Positions 1 to 9,586 are shown, numbered from the stretch's first letter. The stretch: DNA of 64,000 nucleotides from Motiliproteus sp. MSK22-1 (GCF_001968815.1 NZ_MIEQ01000020.1:62001-126000), one strand, 5' to 3'. Numbers and translations are program-made. The notes: generated from the sequence alone by a model not told the origin.

Positions 1-261
1 CGCGGGTAAATCATCATGAATCAGAGAATAGGCATGAATACACTCAACAGCAGCAGCTACCGGGTCTGCGGCGGCTGGATTTCCACCCAGAGCTTCACAA
101 GCCGCGTATACCAATACCGGACGCAATCGCTTTCCACCATTAAATGTAGAGTAAGACATTGCATCGAAAAGTTGCCTGGCTATCTCAGCACTCTCAAGGT
201 AGTGCTCCAGATTCTGATCGACTCTATCTCGCCATTGACTGACGGCAGCGGTAAAGCTCAT
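1..261 (-). CDS. ispA: Farnesyl diphosphate synthase IspA, N-terminal part (cut by window edge)
   Basis: Isoprenoid synthesis: condenses isopentenyl diphosphate with dimethylallyl/geranyl diphosphate to give farnesyl diphosphate in the cytoplasm. Translating the minus strand from the ATG at 261 gives 87 codons starting [12 protein letters not shown] and including [11 protein letters not shown] and the first aspartate-rich stretch [12 protein letters not shown], hallmarks of short-chain trans-prenyltransferases. The start overlaps the xseB stop as ATGA, so the two are translationally coupled. The rest of the gene lies beyond base 1. The xseB-ispA order is usual in gammaproteobacteria, where dxs generally follows. 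Confidence 0.93.
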   Translation of the reverse strand, partial: MSFTAAVSQWRDRVDQNLEHYLESAEIARQLFDAMSYSTFNGGKRLRPVLVYAACEALGGNPAAADPVAAAVECIHAYSLIHDDLPA

Positions 262-500
262 TCCTGATCGAAAGCCTCCAGCGGTTTAGCTGTCAGCTCA
301 CCATTCTGTTCTATCAGAACCTGCACTCGTTGCTCAGCCTTTTCCAGCCGTTGCTGGCATTCCCTTGTCAACTTGACTCCATTTTCAAAAGCTTCCAGGG
401 ACTGCTCTAAAGTCATATCTCCCTGTTCCATCCGGGTCACCAGAGATTCAAGCTCAGCCAGACTCTGCTCAAAATCTGGTTCTTTTCTTGTGCGGGGCAT
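258..500 (-). CDS. xseB: Exodeoxyribonuclease VII small subunit
   Basis: Small subunit of exonuclease VII, which degrades single-stranded DNA together with XseA. The 80-residue product has the family layout: a short basic N-terminus ([13 protein letters not shown]), then the paired helices with [21 protein letters not shown] and [11 protein letters not shown]-like sequence ([16 protein letters not shown]). Its length is typical. The last codon overlaps the ispA start by four bases. The large subunit gene is not in the window, as is usual. Confidence 0.95.
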   Translation of the reverse strand: MPRTRKEPDFEQSLAELESLVTRMEQGDMTLEQSLEAFENGVKLTRECQQRLEKAEQRVQVLIEQNGELTAKPLEAFDQE

Positions 501-898
501 AGCTACAACTTCTTTTATGGGTTTCTGATTTAGTCAATTTCTGGTTTGATCGGTTGTTGTTGACCGCTTTATTGTCGAAGCGACTACCCTACCCTAGGCA
601 GATATGGCGGTCAATCCAGCAGACACTATACTCAATGTCCTGGCTAAAAACAGTGCCAGTCGTCAGCGATAATCTGGAGCCACTGGCTGTTCTGGCTGGG
701 TTTTACCCGGTTGTAATGATTAGCAACGGGAAGAGTCTGATAATTAACCCGATTATCAATGAGAAAATACTGATAAATCGTAGATCTTCAGCCAATGGCA
801 TGGTTTTTTTGGTATTATCCCCAGTTCTTTAGCTCGTTTATCAACAGGCCAATATATTTCAGTTGCCCTACAGGCAGCAGCTCTAGTGAGGAAAGTTG
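501..898. other. Intergenic region between divergent xseB and pomA
   Basis: About 400 bases that should hold the promoters of the divergent xseB-ispA and pomAB transcripts. I see no convincing gene; the open frames here lack a family signature and good ribosome binding sites. No clear flagellar sigma-28 promoter could be picked by eye. Confidence 0.5.
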
Positions 899-1666
899 GT
901 GGATATCGCAACACTTGTGGGCCTTATCGGTTCTTTTGGCATCATCATCTCGGCTATTGTACTGGGCGGAAGCGCAGGCATGTTCATCAACCCTCCTTCA
1001 TTGCTGATCGTAGTCGGCGGAGCGACTATGGTGGTGCTGATGAAATTTACTTTGAGCGGTTTTTTGGGCGCAGGCAAAGTCGCAGCCAAAGCTTTCATGT
1101 TTAAGTCTACGTCACTTGAGGAACTCATAGCCGAAGCGGTGGAATTGGCTGATGCCGCTCGAAAAGGAGGACTGCTGTCCCTTGAAGAAAAAGAGGTCAG
1201 CAATGACTTCATGCAGGGCGGCATTCAATTATTGGTTGATGGCCATGATCCAGAAGTGGTTAAAACCCTGCTAAGCAAAGATAAGAATGAAGCCGAAACC
1301 CGGCACGAGCTTGGTGCTGAAGTGTTCAGCGCACTGGGGACCGTTGCCCCGGCCATGGGAATGATCGGCACACTGGTTGGTTTGGTACAGATGCTGGCTA
1401 ACATGGATGACCCAAAATCCATTGGACCGGCAATGGCAGTTGCACTGTTGACTACGCTCTACGGCGCTATGATTGCCACCATGATTGCTGAACCGATTGC
1501 TGACAAACTTACCCGGCGTCGCGATGAAGAAGCAACCAGCAAAGCCCTGATTATTGATGCACTGCTGGCTATTCAAGCGGGACAAAACCCCCGTGTGATT
1601 GAATCCATGCTGAAGAATTACCTTCCCGAAGGGAAACGAGGATCCAGCGAGGCCGCTGAAGGCTAA
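899..1666 (+). CDS. pomA: Flagellar motor stator protein PomA (MotA family)
   Basis: Stator subunit that, with PomB, conducts ions across the inner membrane and drives flagellar rotation. The 255-residue protein has four predicted membrane segments (about residues 5-25, 30-48, 150-170, 180-200) around a cytoplasmic loop with the conserved LLSLEEKEVSNDFMQGGIQLLVDG region, and the family segment VAPAMGMIGTLVGLVQML. I start at GTG 899 (MDIATLVGLIGSFG), which matches the PomA N-terminus and sits 7 bases after GAGG; a TTG three bases earlier is the alternative. The PomA-type sequence and pairing with PomB suggest a sodium motor (inference). Confidence 0.94.
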   Translation: MDIATLVGLIGSFGIIISAIVLGGSAGMFINPPSLLIVVGGATMVVLMKFTLSGFLGAGKVAAKAFMFKSTSLEELIAEAVELADAARKGGLLSLEEKEVSNDFMQGGIQLLVDGHDPEVVKTLLSKDKNEAETRHELGAEVFSALGTVAPAMGMIGTLVGLVQMLANMDDPKSIGPAMAVALLTTLYGAMIATMIAEPIADKLTRRRDEEATSKALIIDALLAIQAGQNPRVIESMLKNYLPEGKRGSSEAAEG

Positions 1667-1687
1667 GGCCTTTTTACGGATACTCTG

Positions 1688-2641
1688 ATGAGCGACGAAG
1701 AAGAACAGAAATGTAAATGCCCCCAGGGGCTTCCCCCCTGGCTGGCCACATTCGCAGACTTGATGTCGTTGCTGATGTGTTTCTTCGTATTGCTTTTGTC
1801 ATTTTCAGAAATGGACGTATTGAAGTTCAAACAACTTGCTGGCTCCATGCGAGAAGCCTTTGGTGTTCAAAACCGTATAAAGGTAAAAGACATTCCTAAG
1901 GGAACAAGCATTATTGCGCAGGAGTTCAGCCCCGGTCGACCAGAACCAACCCCACTTAACGAAGTTCGTCAATTCACAACCGAAACGGCCAAGCAAAATC
2001 TGGACGTTAGAAGACAAGAAGGACAGGAAAAACACCTGGACCCCAAAGCAGGGGAAATCCAGGAAATCATGAAAAAAATGCAGGATTCCCAGGCACAAAG
2101 TAAGGCTGAAGCTCGGGAAGATGCGTTAATGATGGCAATGGCCCTGCAAAAAGAAATTGGTGAGGGCAGCGTTGATGTGGAAACCAAGGAAGGCAAAGTT
2201 ATTATCCGAGTCCGTGAAAAAGGTTCTTTCGAGTCCGGAGCCGCAGAGCTGAATTTTGAATTTATCCCCATTATCGCCAAAATTCGTGATGTGCTGTTAA
2301 CGGTGGAGGGCAGCGTATCCATAGAAGGCCATTCAGACAATATTCCAATATCCACCGCAGAATTTTCATCCAACTGGGGACTTTCTTCTGCCCGGGCCCT
2401 CTCCGTAGCTCAGGAACTATTTGCTGACGGTCGAATCGATCAGAGCAAGTACCAGGTGATCGGCTTTGCTGACTCAAGACCACTGGCCCCTAACGACACT
2501 GCTCAGAACAGAGCTCTCAACCGTCGGGTAGAAATAGTGATCCAAAAGGGTAAAGATCAAGAGCTATTAAAACGCCTGCCCGCACTTCCAGAAGGCACAG
2601 AAATAGAAGGCACCGATTTGGCACCTTCAGAAATATTCTGA
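1688..2641 (+). CDS. pomB: Flagellar motor stator protein PomB (MotB family)
   Basis: Partner of PomA; anchors the stator to peptidoglycan. It has a short cytoplasmic N-terminus (KCKCPQGLPPWLATF), one membrane helix with the ion-binding aspartate in FADLMSLLMCFFVLLLSFSE, a long linker, and an OmpA-like domain near residues 185-290 (IEGHSDNIPIST, NWGLSSARALSV, RALNRRVEIVI). At 317 residues it is within family range. It lies 21 bases after pomA in one transcript. Sodium versus proton use is inferred from similarity to PomB rather than tested. Confidence 0.94.
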   Translation: MSDEEEQKCKCPQGLPPWLATFADLMSLLMCFFVLLLSFSEMDVLKFKQLAGSMREAFGVQNRIKVKDIPKGTSIIAQEFSPGRPEPTPLNEVRQFTTETAKQNLDVRRQEGQEKHLDPKAGEIQEIMKKMQDSQAQSKAEAREDALMMAMALQKEIGEGSVDVETKEGKVIIRVREKGSFESGAAELNFEFIPIIAKIRDVLLTVEGSVSIEGHSDNIPISTAEFSSNWGLSSARALSVAQELFADGRIDQSKYQVIGFADSRPLAPNDTAQNRALNRRVEIVIQKGKDQELLKRLPALPEGTEIEGTDLAPSEIF

Positions 2642-2682
2642 CGAAGAGACATATTCAGCCAGACACCCGACTCGCAAAACTC

Positions 2683-3510
2683 TTATTCAGCAACTAACTG
2701 CTCAACCAGGGTAAAGCCAGTCTCAGGAGCCAGTTGCTGCTGAATAGCAGGCAGCAGAGAGCCCATTTGTTCTGGAAGCACCCAGGGAGGATTAATCGCC
2801 AAAAGCCCACTGGCAGTCATTCCATAATCCTCAGTGTCCGCGGTGACAGCCAGTTCAAATTGCCAAAGGTCCCGCACAGCCCCCTTTTTCAATCTCGATA
2901 TCATTCGATTAACCCACTGTCGTTGTACAACAGGATACCAAACTAAAAACACACCATGGGACATACGTTTGTAGCCTTGCAGGATACTGTCAGCTACCTG
3001 GTCGTAGTCACTTTTAAGTTCGTAGGAAGGGTCCGTTAATACAAGCGCCCGTTTATTCTTAGCAGGGAGAAGTGCTTTAAGGCTGTCAAAACCATTACTC
3101 TGCGCTACCCTCACACGTCGATCCTTGCTGAATGAATGATCCAGTACCTTATGATCAGCAGGGTGCAGCTCAAACAGGCAAAGCCGGTCCTCGGAGCGCA
3201 ACAGATCGGCCGCCAACCGCGGAGATCCCGGGTATTGGCGTCTTTTTAAATAGGGTTCAACAAGGGTACGATAAGTATCGACTGCTTTTGGCAACACATT
3301 GAAATTCAGGGCACCGATACCTTCTATGGCCTCACCCGTCTTTCGTGCTTCACTATTATCCAGACCATAACCTCCAGCACCGGCATGGGTATCAATATAG
3401 AGTACAGGTGCAGCCTTACGTAGCAGGTACTCCAACGTATTAACCAGCACCAGATGCTTAATCACATCTGCATGATTCCCTGCATGGAAGGCGTGTCGAT
3501 AACTTAGCAT
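2683..3510 (-). CDS. rlmJ: 23S rRNA (adenine2030-N6)-methyltransferase RlmJ
   Basis: Methylates A2030 of 23S rRNA using S-adenosylmethionine. The 275-residue protein starts with the signature MLSYRHAFHAGNHADVIKHL, has the SAM-binding segment YIDTHAGAGGYGL at about residues 38-50 and the catalytic N6-methyltransferase motif as LTDPSYELKSDY (DPSYE, a variant of DPPY/DPPYE) at about residue 158. Length matches E. coli RlmJ (YhiR). It is monocistronic and converges on pomB. Confidence 0.93.
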   Translation of the reverse strand: MLSYRHAFHAGNHADVIKHLVLVNTLEYLLRKAAPVLYIDTHAGAGGYGLDNSEARKTGEAIEGIGALNFNVLPKAVDTYRTLVEPYLKRRQYPGSPRLAADLLRSEDRLCLFELHPADHKVLDHSFSKDRRVRVAQSNGFDSLKALLPAKNKRALVLTDPSYELKSDYDQVADSILQGYKRMSHGVFLVWYPVVQRQWVNRMISRLKKGAVRDLWQFELAVTADTEDYGMTASGLLAINPPWVLPEQMGSLLPAIQQQLAPETGFTLVEQLVAE

Positions 3511-3598
3511 AAAGGGTCCAGCATAGAAGAAAATTCAGAGAGTAAAAACAAGGCGGCCACCATATCGACAAATACAAACCTTAGCCAGCAATATGTAA

Positions 3599-3958
3599 CT
3601 ATTTCTGGTAAGCGGTGTACTTCTGGGATTTGCCTCGGGCTTGCTCTGCTGGGTATTTCTCAGCATTTTTCTGCATTTTAACGGCAACCGCCTTGGGGAT
3701 ATCAATATTCAACTTATCCGCCAGACGAATGAGATAGACCTGAACATCGGCTATTTCATCAGCGATTTCGGCTAATGCTGCCTGATCAGGCGCCGCTGAC
3801 TCCTCTTGCGTCAGCCATTGAAAATGTTCTAACAGCTCCCCCGCTTCCACGTTCAAAGCCATCGCCAGGTTTTTAGGGGAATGAAACTGGTCCCAGTCTC
3901 GCTCACTGGCAAAGCCCCTAACTTGTTGTTTAATTAACTCAAAGGGATTTTCTGACAT
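3599..3958 (-). CDS. MazG-like nucleotide pyrophosphohydrolase
   Basis: A small all-alpha NTP pyrophosphohydrolase of the MazG/RS21-C6 type, which hydrolyses (d)NTPs to the monophosphate and pyrophosphate, probably to clean non-canonical nucleotides. Residues 28-55 hold the Mg-binding E-x-x-E pair in the family segment VEAGELLEHFQW, followed by the second acidic motif EIADEIADVQVYL at about 60-72. I choose ATG 3958 (MSENPFEL), which leaves 119 residues; an upstream in-frame start at 3982 adds eight residues with no family support. Substrate is not predictable. Confidence 0.85.
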   Translation of the reverse strand: MSENPFELIKQQVRGFASERDWDQFHSPKNLAMALNVEAGELLEHFQWLTQEESAAPDQAALAEIADEIADVQVYLIRLADKLNIDIPKAVAVKMQKNAEKYPAEQARGKSQKYTAYQK

Positions 3959-4272
3959 AGCAATCTCGTGATAACAAAACAATGAAGTGACAAATCATCA
4001 AGGACAAGACTGAGAAGAAATACTCCTAACTCCCAAACAGATTCATATAAGACTGAAACAGATATTCTCCTTGATGAATCTATAAATCGACTATATTAAA
4101 GCTTAGTAATTTTAGATCCAAGGTTCTCTCTACAGGCTTCAAGGAAGCCGGTCTTATCTTCAGCGGTCTCTGGCTTACCGCCATATTTCTGAAAGCACGG
4201 GGAAGATAGTCGTCGACACTTTTGAGTCCCTGATTCCGAATTATCGATTACGTTCAGGTTAAGTATTAGCCT
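3959..4272. other. Intergenic region between divergent pyrophosphohydrolase and diguanylate cyclase genes
   Basis: About 310 bases with the two divergent promoters. No gene recognised. A small inverted repeat (AGATTCAT near 4039 and ATGAATCT near 4074) may form a hairpin; nothing ties it to a known regulator. Confidence 0.4.
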
Positions 4273-5022
4273 ATGGAAAAAACAAACTGGCGAAAGTCTT
4301 CTCAAGTGAAGATCGACTTGCTGATTATCATTGGCTTCAATGTCGGTATGTTTTTGATTTTTTCCAGTATGGATATGCTGGAACTGATCGTTGATTTAGC
4401 CGAGCAGTACGAAGAGTGGGAAATTGACGAAATCATCCCGCTGTTTTTTACGATAGCCCTCTCTCTGATTATTTTTTCCCTGAGAAGATGGTCAGAAATG
4501 CGCAGGCTTTACAACGAAGTACACAAACTATCCATCACCGATCCACTAACGGGCTTATACAATCGGCGCCACTTCAATGAGACCCTCAATCTTGAAATTG
4601 AACGCTCAAAGAGAACTGGTACGCAACTTTCCATAATCATCCTCGACGTTGATTACTTCAAAAAAATCAATGATATTCAAGGTCATAACATCGGCGATCG
4701 AGTTCTGTGCCAATTCTCCTCAATTCTTACTGAGGTAACTCGTAAAATTGACACCGTTGCTCGCTGGGGCGGAGAAGAATTTATTATTCTCTGTCCTCAT
4801 ACCAGTCTTGGGAATGCCGAAGCAATCGCTGAAAAACTGATGAGCGCAATTCACGATTTCGAGTTTGATAGAGTAGGAAAAATCACAGCAACCATCGGTG
4901 CTGTATCTGCCTGTCCCGATGAAACATCGGCATCGATTATCAACAGAGCAGACGTTTGCCTTTATAAAGGCAAAAACAATGGCCGAAACTGCATTACCTT
5001 GGATAACGAACTATGTGAGTAG
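4273..5022 (+). CDS. Membrane-bound diguanylate cyclase (GGDEF)
   Basis: Makes cyclic di-GMP from two GTP. The 249-residue protein has two membrane helices (about 14-32 and 54-72) and then a full GGDEF domain from about residue 85 (SITDPLTGLYNRRHF), with the metal aspartates in LDVDYFKKIN and the active motif GGEEF at 166-170. An RKID inhibitory-site motif (RxxD) lies at 157-160, exactly five residues before GGEEF, so product inhibition is likely. There is no recognisable sensory domain; the short loop between the helices is the only candidate input. A terminator follows. Confidence 0.92.
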   Translation: MEKTNWRKSSQVKIDLLIIIGFNVGMFLIFSSMDMLELIVDLAEQYEEWEIDEIIPLFFTIALSLIIFSLRRWSEMRRLYNEVHKLSITDPLTGLYNRRHFNETLNLEIERSKRTGTQLSIIILDVDYFKKINDIQGHNIGDRVLCQFSSILTEVTRKIDTVARWGGEEFIILCPHTSLGNAEAIAEKLMSAIHDFEFDRVGKITATIGAVSACPDETSASIINRADVCLYKGKNNGRNCITLDNELCE

Positions 5023-5080
5023 TAAAGCATTTTCACTAAAGCGACAAAAAACAGCCGGAGTAAATAGCAGCAACAATTAA

Positions 5081-5110
5081 GACTAACAGGGACTTCCCCC
5101 GTTAGTCTTT
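5081..5110 (+). terminator. Rho-independent terminator after the diguanylate cyclase gene
   Basis: GACTAAC and GTTAGTC form a 7-bp stem (5081-5087 with 5101-5107), extended by an inner GGG/CCC pair, followed by TTT. It lies between the convergent GGDEF gene and mmsA and could serve both. Confidence 0.7.
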
Positions 5111-5176
5111 GATGGAACCAGCAGCCTGAAACGCCCTCTGGAAAATCAGCGAAGATTGCCGCTACTCAGTAAAGGA

Positions 5177-6667
5177 TTAGGAAGGGAACGCAAACTGCGC
5201 ACCTTCACGAACCCCGGCAGAAGGCCAGCGCTGAGTGACTGTCTTACGCTTGGTATAAAAACGCACTGAATCGGGGCCATAGGCATGCAAATCACCAAAT
5301 AGCGAACGCTTCCAGCCACCAAAGCTATGATAAGAGACAGGAACTGGCAGAGGTACGTTAATACCAACCATTCCCACATTGATGTTATCGCTGAAATAAC
5401 GGGCAGCTTCCCCATCACGGGTAAAGATACAGGTACCGTTGCCATACTCATGGGCATCAATCAGGTCCATTGCTTCCTGCATCGATTCAACCCGAACCAC
5501 TTGCAGTACCGGCCCAAAAATTTCTTCTTTATAGCTGCGCATTTCCGGTGTGACCTGATCAATCAGAGTACCGCCCACAAAGAAGCCGTTTTCATGGCCT
5601 TCCACCTGAGGGTTACGCCCATCAACCACGACAGTCGCGCCCTGCTCTTCTGCACTGTTAATATAACCGACAACTTTATCTTGGTGGGCCTTGGTAATCA
5701 CTGGACCAAAATCATTGCTGCTATCGCTGTAGGCGCCGACTTTCAAAGGCCCCATTGCTTCTTTCATTTTTGATACTAAGGTATCCGCAGCCTGATCACC
5801 GACGGCAACAGCAACTGATAAAGCCATACAACGCTCACCGGATGAACCAAAGGCAGCCCCCAGAAGCTGGTTTACTGCATTGTCCATATCGGCATCGGGC
5901 ATAACAATCGCATGGTTCTTGGCCCCCCCCAGAGCCTGGCAACGCTTACCATTAGCATTTGCCGTAGTATAGATGTACTCCGCAATAGGGGTAGAACCAA
6001 CAAAACTGACAGCTTTGATACGCTCATCCGTCAATAAAGTATCTACCGCTTCTTTATCGCCATTAACGACATTCAGAACACCAGCCGGTAAACCCGCTTC
6101 GTGCAGAAGTTCCGCAATCAACATAGTCGAGGAAGGGTCACGCTCGGACGGCTTCAGTACAAAGCAATTTCCGCAGACAATTGCCATCGGATACATCCAC
6201 AGTGGCACCATGGCTGGGAAGTTAAATGGCGTGATTCCCACGACAACTCCCAAGGGTTGCATCTCACTCCAAGAATCAATCGCAGGGCCTACGTTCTTGC
6301 TGTGCTCACCTTTCAGCAGCTCAGGTGCATAACAGGCATATTCCACATTCTCTATACCCCGTTGCAATTCACCAGCAGCATCATGGCTAATCTTACCGTG
6401 CTCTTCACCTATCAGGCTGATGATACGGTCAGAATTTTGCTCCAGCAGTTCTTTAAAGCGAAACATCACACGAGCGCGCTTGGCCGGTGGAGTATTCCGC
6501 CACTCTGGATAAGCCGCCTGTGCGGCAGCAATGGCTTCTTCAACCGTCGCTTTTTCTGCCAACGCAACCTGCTTGCTTACGGTTCCGGTAGACGGATTAA
6601 AAACGTCCTGAGTACGTTGCGCATCAGTACGCATTTCGCCATTGATCAGATGTCCAACTGTGGTCAT
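5177..6667 (-). CDS. mmsA: CoA-acylating (methyl)malonate-semialdehyde dehydrogenase
   Basis: Oxidises malonate semialdehyde to acetyl-CoA, and methylmalonate semialdehyde to propionyl-CoA, with NAD+ and CoA: the end steps of beta-alanine and 3-aminoisobutyrate (uracil and thymine) catabolism, and of valine catabolism. The 496-residue ALDH-fold protein has the MMSDH signatures FNFPAMVPLWMYPMAI, VNGDKEAVDTLL, FVGSTPIAEYIY and the catalytic cysteine in FGSSGERCMALSV. I use ATG 6667 (MTTVGHLING) with GAGG about nine bases upstream; 22 further codons upstream lack family similarity. It follows the aminotransferase gene by 185 bases on the same strand, its direct metabolic partner. Confidence 0.93.
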   Translation of the reverse strand: MTTVGHLINGEMRTDAQRTQDVFNPSTGTVSKQVALAEKATVEEAIAAAQAAYPEWRNTPPAKRARVMFRFKELLEQNSDRIISLIGEEHGKISHDAAGELQRGIENVEYACYAPELLKGEHSKNVGPAIDSWSEMQPLGVVVGITPFNFPAMVPLWMYPMAIVCGNCFVLKPSERDPSSTMLIAELLHEAGLPAGVLNVVNGDKEAVDTLLTDERIKAVSFVGSTPIAEYIYTTANANGKRCQALGGAKNHAIVMPDADMDNAVNQLLGAAFGSSGERCMALSVAVAVGDQAADTLVSKMKEAMGPLKVGAYSDSSNDFGPVITKAHQDKVVGYINSAEEQGATVVVDGRNPQVEGHENGFFVGGTLIDQVTPEMRSYKEEIFGPVLQVVRVESMQEAMDLIDAHEYGNGTCIFTRDGEAARYFSDNINVGMVGINVPLPVPVSYHSFGGWKRSLFGDLHAYGPDSVRFYTKRKTVTQRWPSAGVREGAQFAFPS

Positions 6668-6852
6668 TTGGTAAACCTCACGGAGTAGCTGTTTATTCTT
6701 AAATTCAGCTTGTATTAAAAGGGTACGTATCAAAAAAGTATGTGATTCCTGTGCCAGTCATGGCTACTGCTATCAATCGTTAGCCGAAACATCAGTTGCC
6801 AGGGGTCAAAACCAATAGACCGGAATCCAACACTCTTATCTATTCGAACTCG

Positions 6853-8196
6853 TTAATCCAGTTCATTGATCGATTCGCCAATAGCATTAATCACATTATC
6901 GATCTCTTCGCGCTCAACGATAAACGGTAGACCCAGTTGAATAGTGTCACCGCCATAACGAACGTAGAATCCTTTCTCCCAGCACTTCATGGCTATTTCA
7001 TAGGGTCGTCGTGCAGGCTCACCGGGATAAGCCTCTATCTGCAGCCCACCGGCCAAACCATAGTTACGAATGTCACTGATATATTTCGTTCCCTTCAGAC
7101 TATGAAGAGCCTCTTCAAAAACAGGACTCATCTCTTTAACCCGGGGTACCAGATTATCCTGTTGAAGGACGTCCAGAGATGCCAATGCCGCAGCACAGGC
7201 AACAGGGTGACCAGAGTAGGTATAACCGTGAGGCAGCTCCATCATATAATCCGGACCACCATTATCCATAAAGGTCTGATAGATATCGGCGCTGGTGATA
7301 ACCGCTCCCATAGGAACAGCACCGTTGGTTAATTGCTTAGCCACGTTGATGATGTCTGGTGTAACACCAAACTCTTCCGCCCCGGTATTTGAACCCATAC
7401 GACCGAAACCGGTAATCACTTCATCAAAAATAAGCAAGATATTATGCTGATCACAGATTTCCCGGAGCCGCTTCAGATAACCCTGCGGCGGTGGAATAAC
7501 ACCCGCTGACCCCGCCATTGGTTCGACAATAACGGCGGCTATGTTGGAAGCATCATGCAGCGCAATCAACTCCAGCATTTCATCGGCCAGTTCAGCCCCT
7601 TTTTCGGGCATGCCGCGAGAGAAGGCATTTTCTTTAAGTAAGGTGTGCGGCAGGTGATCAGCATCAACGCCCTGTCCATAAAGCACCCGGTTCGCGCCGA
7701 TCCCCCCTACACTTATGCCGCCGAAATTCACCCCATGGTATCCCTTGGATCGGCCAATCAGTTTAGTCTTGGTAGGCATACCTTTTTTACGCCAGTAGGC
7801 CCGAGCCATTTTCAGGGAAGTGTCGGCACTTTCAGAACCGGATCCGGTGTAGAACACATAATCAAGTCCTGCAGGCGTCATCTCCTTGATTCGGTTTGCC
7901 AGCTCAAAAGCCTTTGGATGGGCATACTGAAAGGCGGGCGCATAATCCAGCTGTTTCAGCTGATTGGCAACAGCCTCTGCTATTTCCGGACGACAATGCC
8001 CAGCTCCACAGGTCCATAAACCGGAGAGACCATCAAACACCTTGCGGCCTTCAGCGTCAGTAAAGTAACTGCCGTTGCCGTCCACAATAATACGTGGATC
8101 ATCCTTAAACTGGCGATTGGCAGAATAAGGCATCCAGTAAGCTTCTAGTTCCGCCCGGGACATACCGGCAGACTTTGCAGTATTGAACTCTGACAT
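6853..8196 (-). CDS. Beta-alanine (omega-amino acid):pyruvate aminotransferase
   Basis: Class III PLP aminotransferase; transfers the amino group of beta-alanine to pyruvate, giving malonate semialdehyde and alanine. The 447-residue protein has the opening WMPYSANRQFKDDPR, the DGLSGLWTCGAGH segment typical of the beta-alanine:pyruvate clade, the cofactor motif IFDEVITGFGR and the PLP lysine in NVAKQLTNGAVPMGA. With mmsA directly downstream it makes a two-step beta-alanine to acetyl-CoA module. The divergent LysR gene is the likely regulator. Other omega-amino acids (3-aminoisobutyrate) are plausible substrates. Confidence 0.9.
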   Translation of the reverse strand: MSEFNTAKSAGMSRAELEAYWMPYSANRQFKDDPRIIVDGNGSYFTDAEGRKVFDGLSGLWTCGAGHCRPEIAEAVANQLKQLDYAPAFQYAHPKAFELANRIKEMTPAGLDYVFYTGSGSESADTSLKMARAYWRKKGMPTKTKLIGRSKGYHGVNFGGISVGGIGANRVLYGQGVDADHLPHTLLKENAFSRGMPEKGAELADEMLELIALHDASNIAAVIVEPMAGSAGVIPPPQGYLKRLREICDQHNILLIFDEVITGFGRMGSNTGAEEFGVTPDIINVAKQLTNGAVPMGAVITSADIYQTFMDNGGPDYMMELPHGYTYSGHPVACAAALASLDVLQQDNLVPRVKEMSPVFEEALHSLKGTKYISDIRNYGLAGGLQIEAYPGEPARRPYEIAMKCWEKGFYVRYGGDTIQLGLPFIVEREEIDNVINAIGESINELD

Positions 8197-8435
8197 GGGC
8201 TTCCTCTTGTTGTTATCGTTGGTATCTTTTCACTCAGGCACCACTGCTTTTCGGTGGCCAAGGCATCGTGTAATAACGGCTTGATTTCAGTTTGGACCTT
8301 CAGATAGGTTTTTAAAATATATTTATATTTAATCTTAGTTAAATGATTACTTACCTAAATTGACCTAATATGATTCCTATACCGAAATCCAAATCACTTG
8401 AATAACCTGAACCACTTGTCAGGAGACAGAGATTA

Positions 8436-9437
8436 ATGCCCCCTAAGCCCGACTCTCCAAACAGTAATCGCTCTCCAAAGCAAACACTGACCAGTCCCTC
8501 GGCAGTCCAGTCCCCAGCCAAAAAAAAGACCTCCGGTATTTCGGGCCGTATTGCTGATACTGATATTCGTTTATTGCGTATCTTCAAAACCGTTGTTGAA
8601 TGTGGTGGCTTTACTGCAGCAGAGGTCGAACTCAATATCAGTCGGGCTGCTATCAGTATCGCGATTGCTGATCTTGAACAACGACTGTCGCTGCGGCTAT
8701 GTCAACGTGGACGAAGCGGTTTTTCAGTTACAGATCCAGGGCAAGAGGTATACCAGGCAACCTTACAGCTGCTATCAGCACTGGAGAACTTTCGTACCCA
8801 TGTCAACAGCATCCATGAGCACCTGAAGGGCGAATTAAATATTGGTATTACCGATAATCTGGTCACGATGCCCCGAATGCAGATTACCCATGCCATCAAA
8901 ACCCTGAAGGAAAAAGGCCCTGAAGTACGTATAAATATCCGCATGGCGCCGCCAGGAGAGCTCGAGATAGGAGTCCTGGACGGGCAATTACACATCGCTG
9001 TTGTTCCGGTGCTGAAACCATTATCCGGGCTCGAATACATTCCTCTCTACGATGAGCAATCAAACCTTTACTGTAGCAACAGCCATCCTCTTTTTATGCT
9101 GAGTGAACGGGACCTGACACAACAGGAGATAGAATCTCATGAAGCAGTTCTGCCGGCTTACGCACAACCGCCGGAAATTAAAGCATTTCAGCAACAAATG
9201 TCCGGAACAGCCACAGCAACAGACCGGGAAGGAATCGCATTTTTAATTCTTACCGGCCGCTATCTGGGTTATCTGCCCACCCATTTTGCTGAACGCTGGC
9301 TACTGCAGGGCAGTTTACGGGCACTGCTTCCCAAGCAACTGAAATACTCAACTCGTTATGCAGCAATAACCCGAAAAGGTGCTCGCCCAAACCGCGTACT
9401 GGAAAGCTACCTGGAGCAACTACAAGCACAAATTTAA
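8436..9437 (+). CDS. LysR-family transcriptional regulator
   Basis: One-domain N-terminal winged helix-turn-helix (about residues 45-105: DIRLLRIFKTVVECGGFTAA then AAISIAIADLEQRL) plus a periplasmic-binding-protein-like effector domain (GELNIGITDNLVTMPRMQI onwards). The first 40 residues are a Pro/Ser/Lys-rich extension. AGGAG lies nine bases before the ATG. It is divergent from the aminotransferase-mmsA pair across 239 bases, so it probably controls that operon and itself; beta-alanine or a related amino acid as inducer is inferred only. No RutR-type dyad is seen in that gap. Confidence 0.88.
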   Translation: MPPKPDSPNSNRSPKQTLTSPSAVQSPAKKKTSGISGRIADTDIRLLRIFKTVVECGGFTAAEVELNISRAAISIAIADLEQRLSLRLCQRGRSGFSVTDPGQEVYQATLQLLSALENFRTHVNSIHEHLKGELNIGITDNLVTMPRMQITHAIKTLKEKGPEVRINIRMAPPGELEIGVLDGQLHIAVVPVLKPLSGLEYIPLYDEQSNLYCSNSHPLFMLSERDLTQQEIESHEAVLPAYAQPPEIKAFQQQMSGTATATDREGIAFLILTGRYLGYLPTHFAERWLLQGSLRALLPKQLKYSTRYAAITRKGARPNRVLESYLEQLQAQI

Positions 9438-9564
9438 AGCCCCAAACTGGCCTGAATAATCCCTTTCACAGCTGTTATTTTGTCGAGCAGAAGCCGGCAG
9501 AAAATTTTTTATTCGCTGGAAGCCCGATAATACGGAGCCTGGAGCCTAACCACCAAACTTATTT

Positions 9565-9580
9565 TTTACCTTTTGGAAAA
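9565..9580. promoter_or_regulatory. RutR-type operator, upstream site of the beta-ureidopropionase promoter
   Basis: TTTACC-TTTT-GGAAAA, one mismatch from the dyad TTTACC-N4-GGTAAA that recurs in the window. It lies just upstream of a candidate -35 (TTGCCA, 9587-9592). Known RutR sites read TTGACCA-N2-TGGTCAA. Confidence 0.65.
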
Positions 9581-9586
9581 AATCAC

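Noticed and set aside
554-832. 92-codon open frame upstream of pomA
   Set aside because: No proper start with ribosome binding site, no family resemblance, and it ends inside the pomA promoter region.
8197-8435. Possible RutR-type site in the aminotransferase/LysR gap
   Set aside because: TTACCTAAATTGACC occurs near 8351 but the halves are direct, not inverted; it does not fit the dyad.
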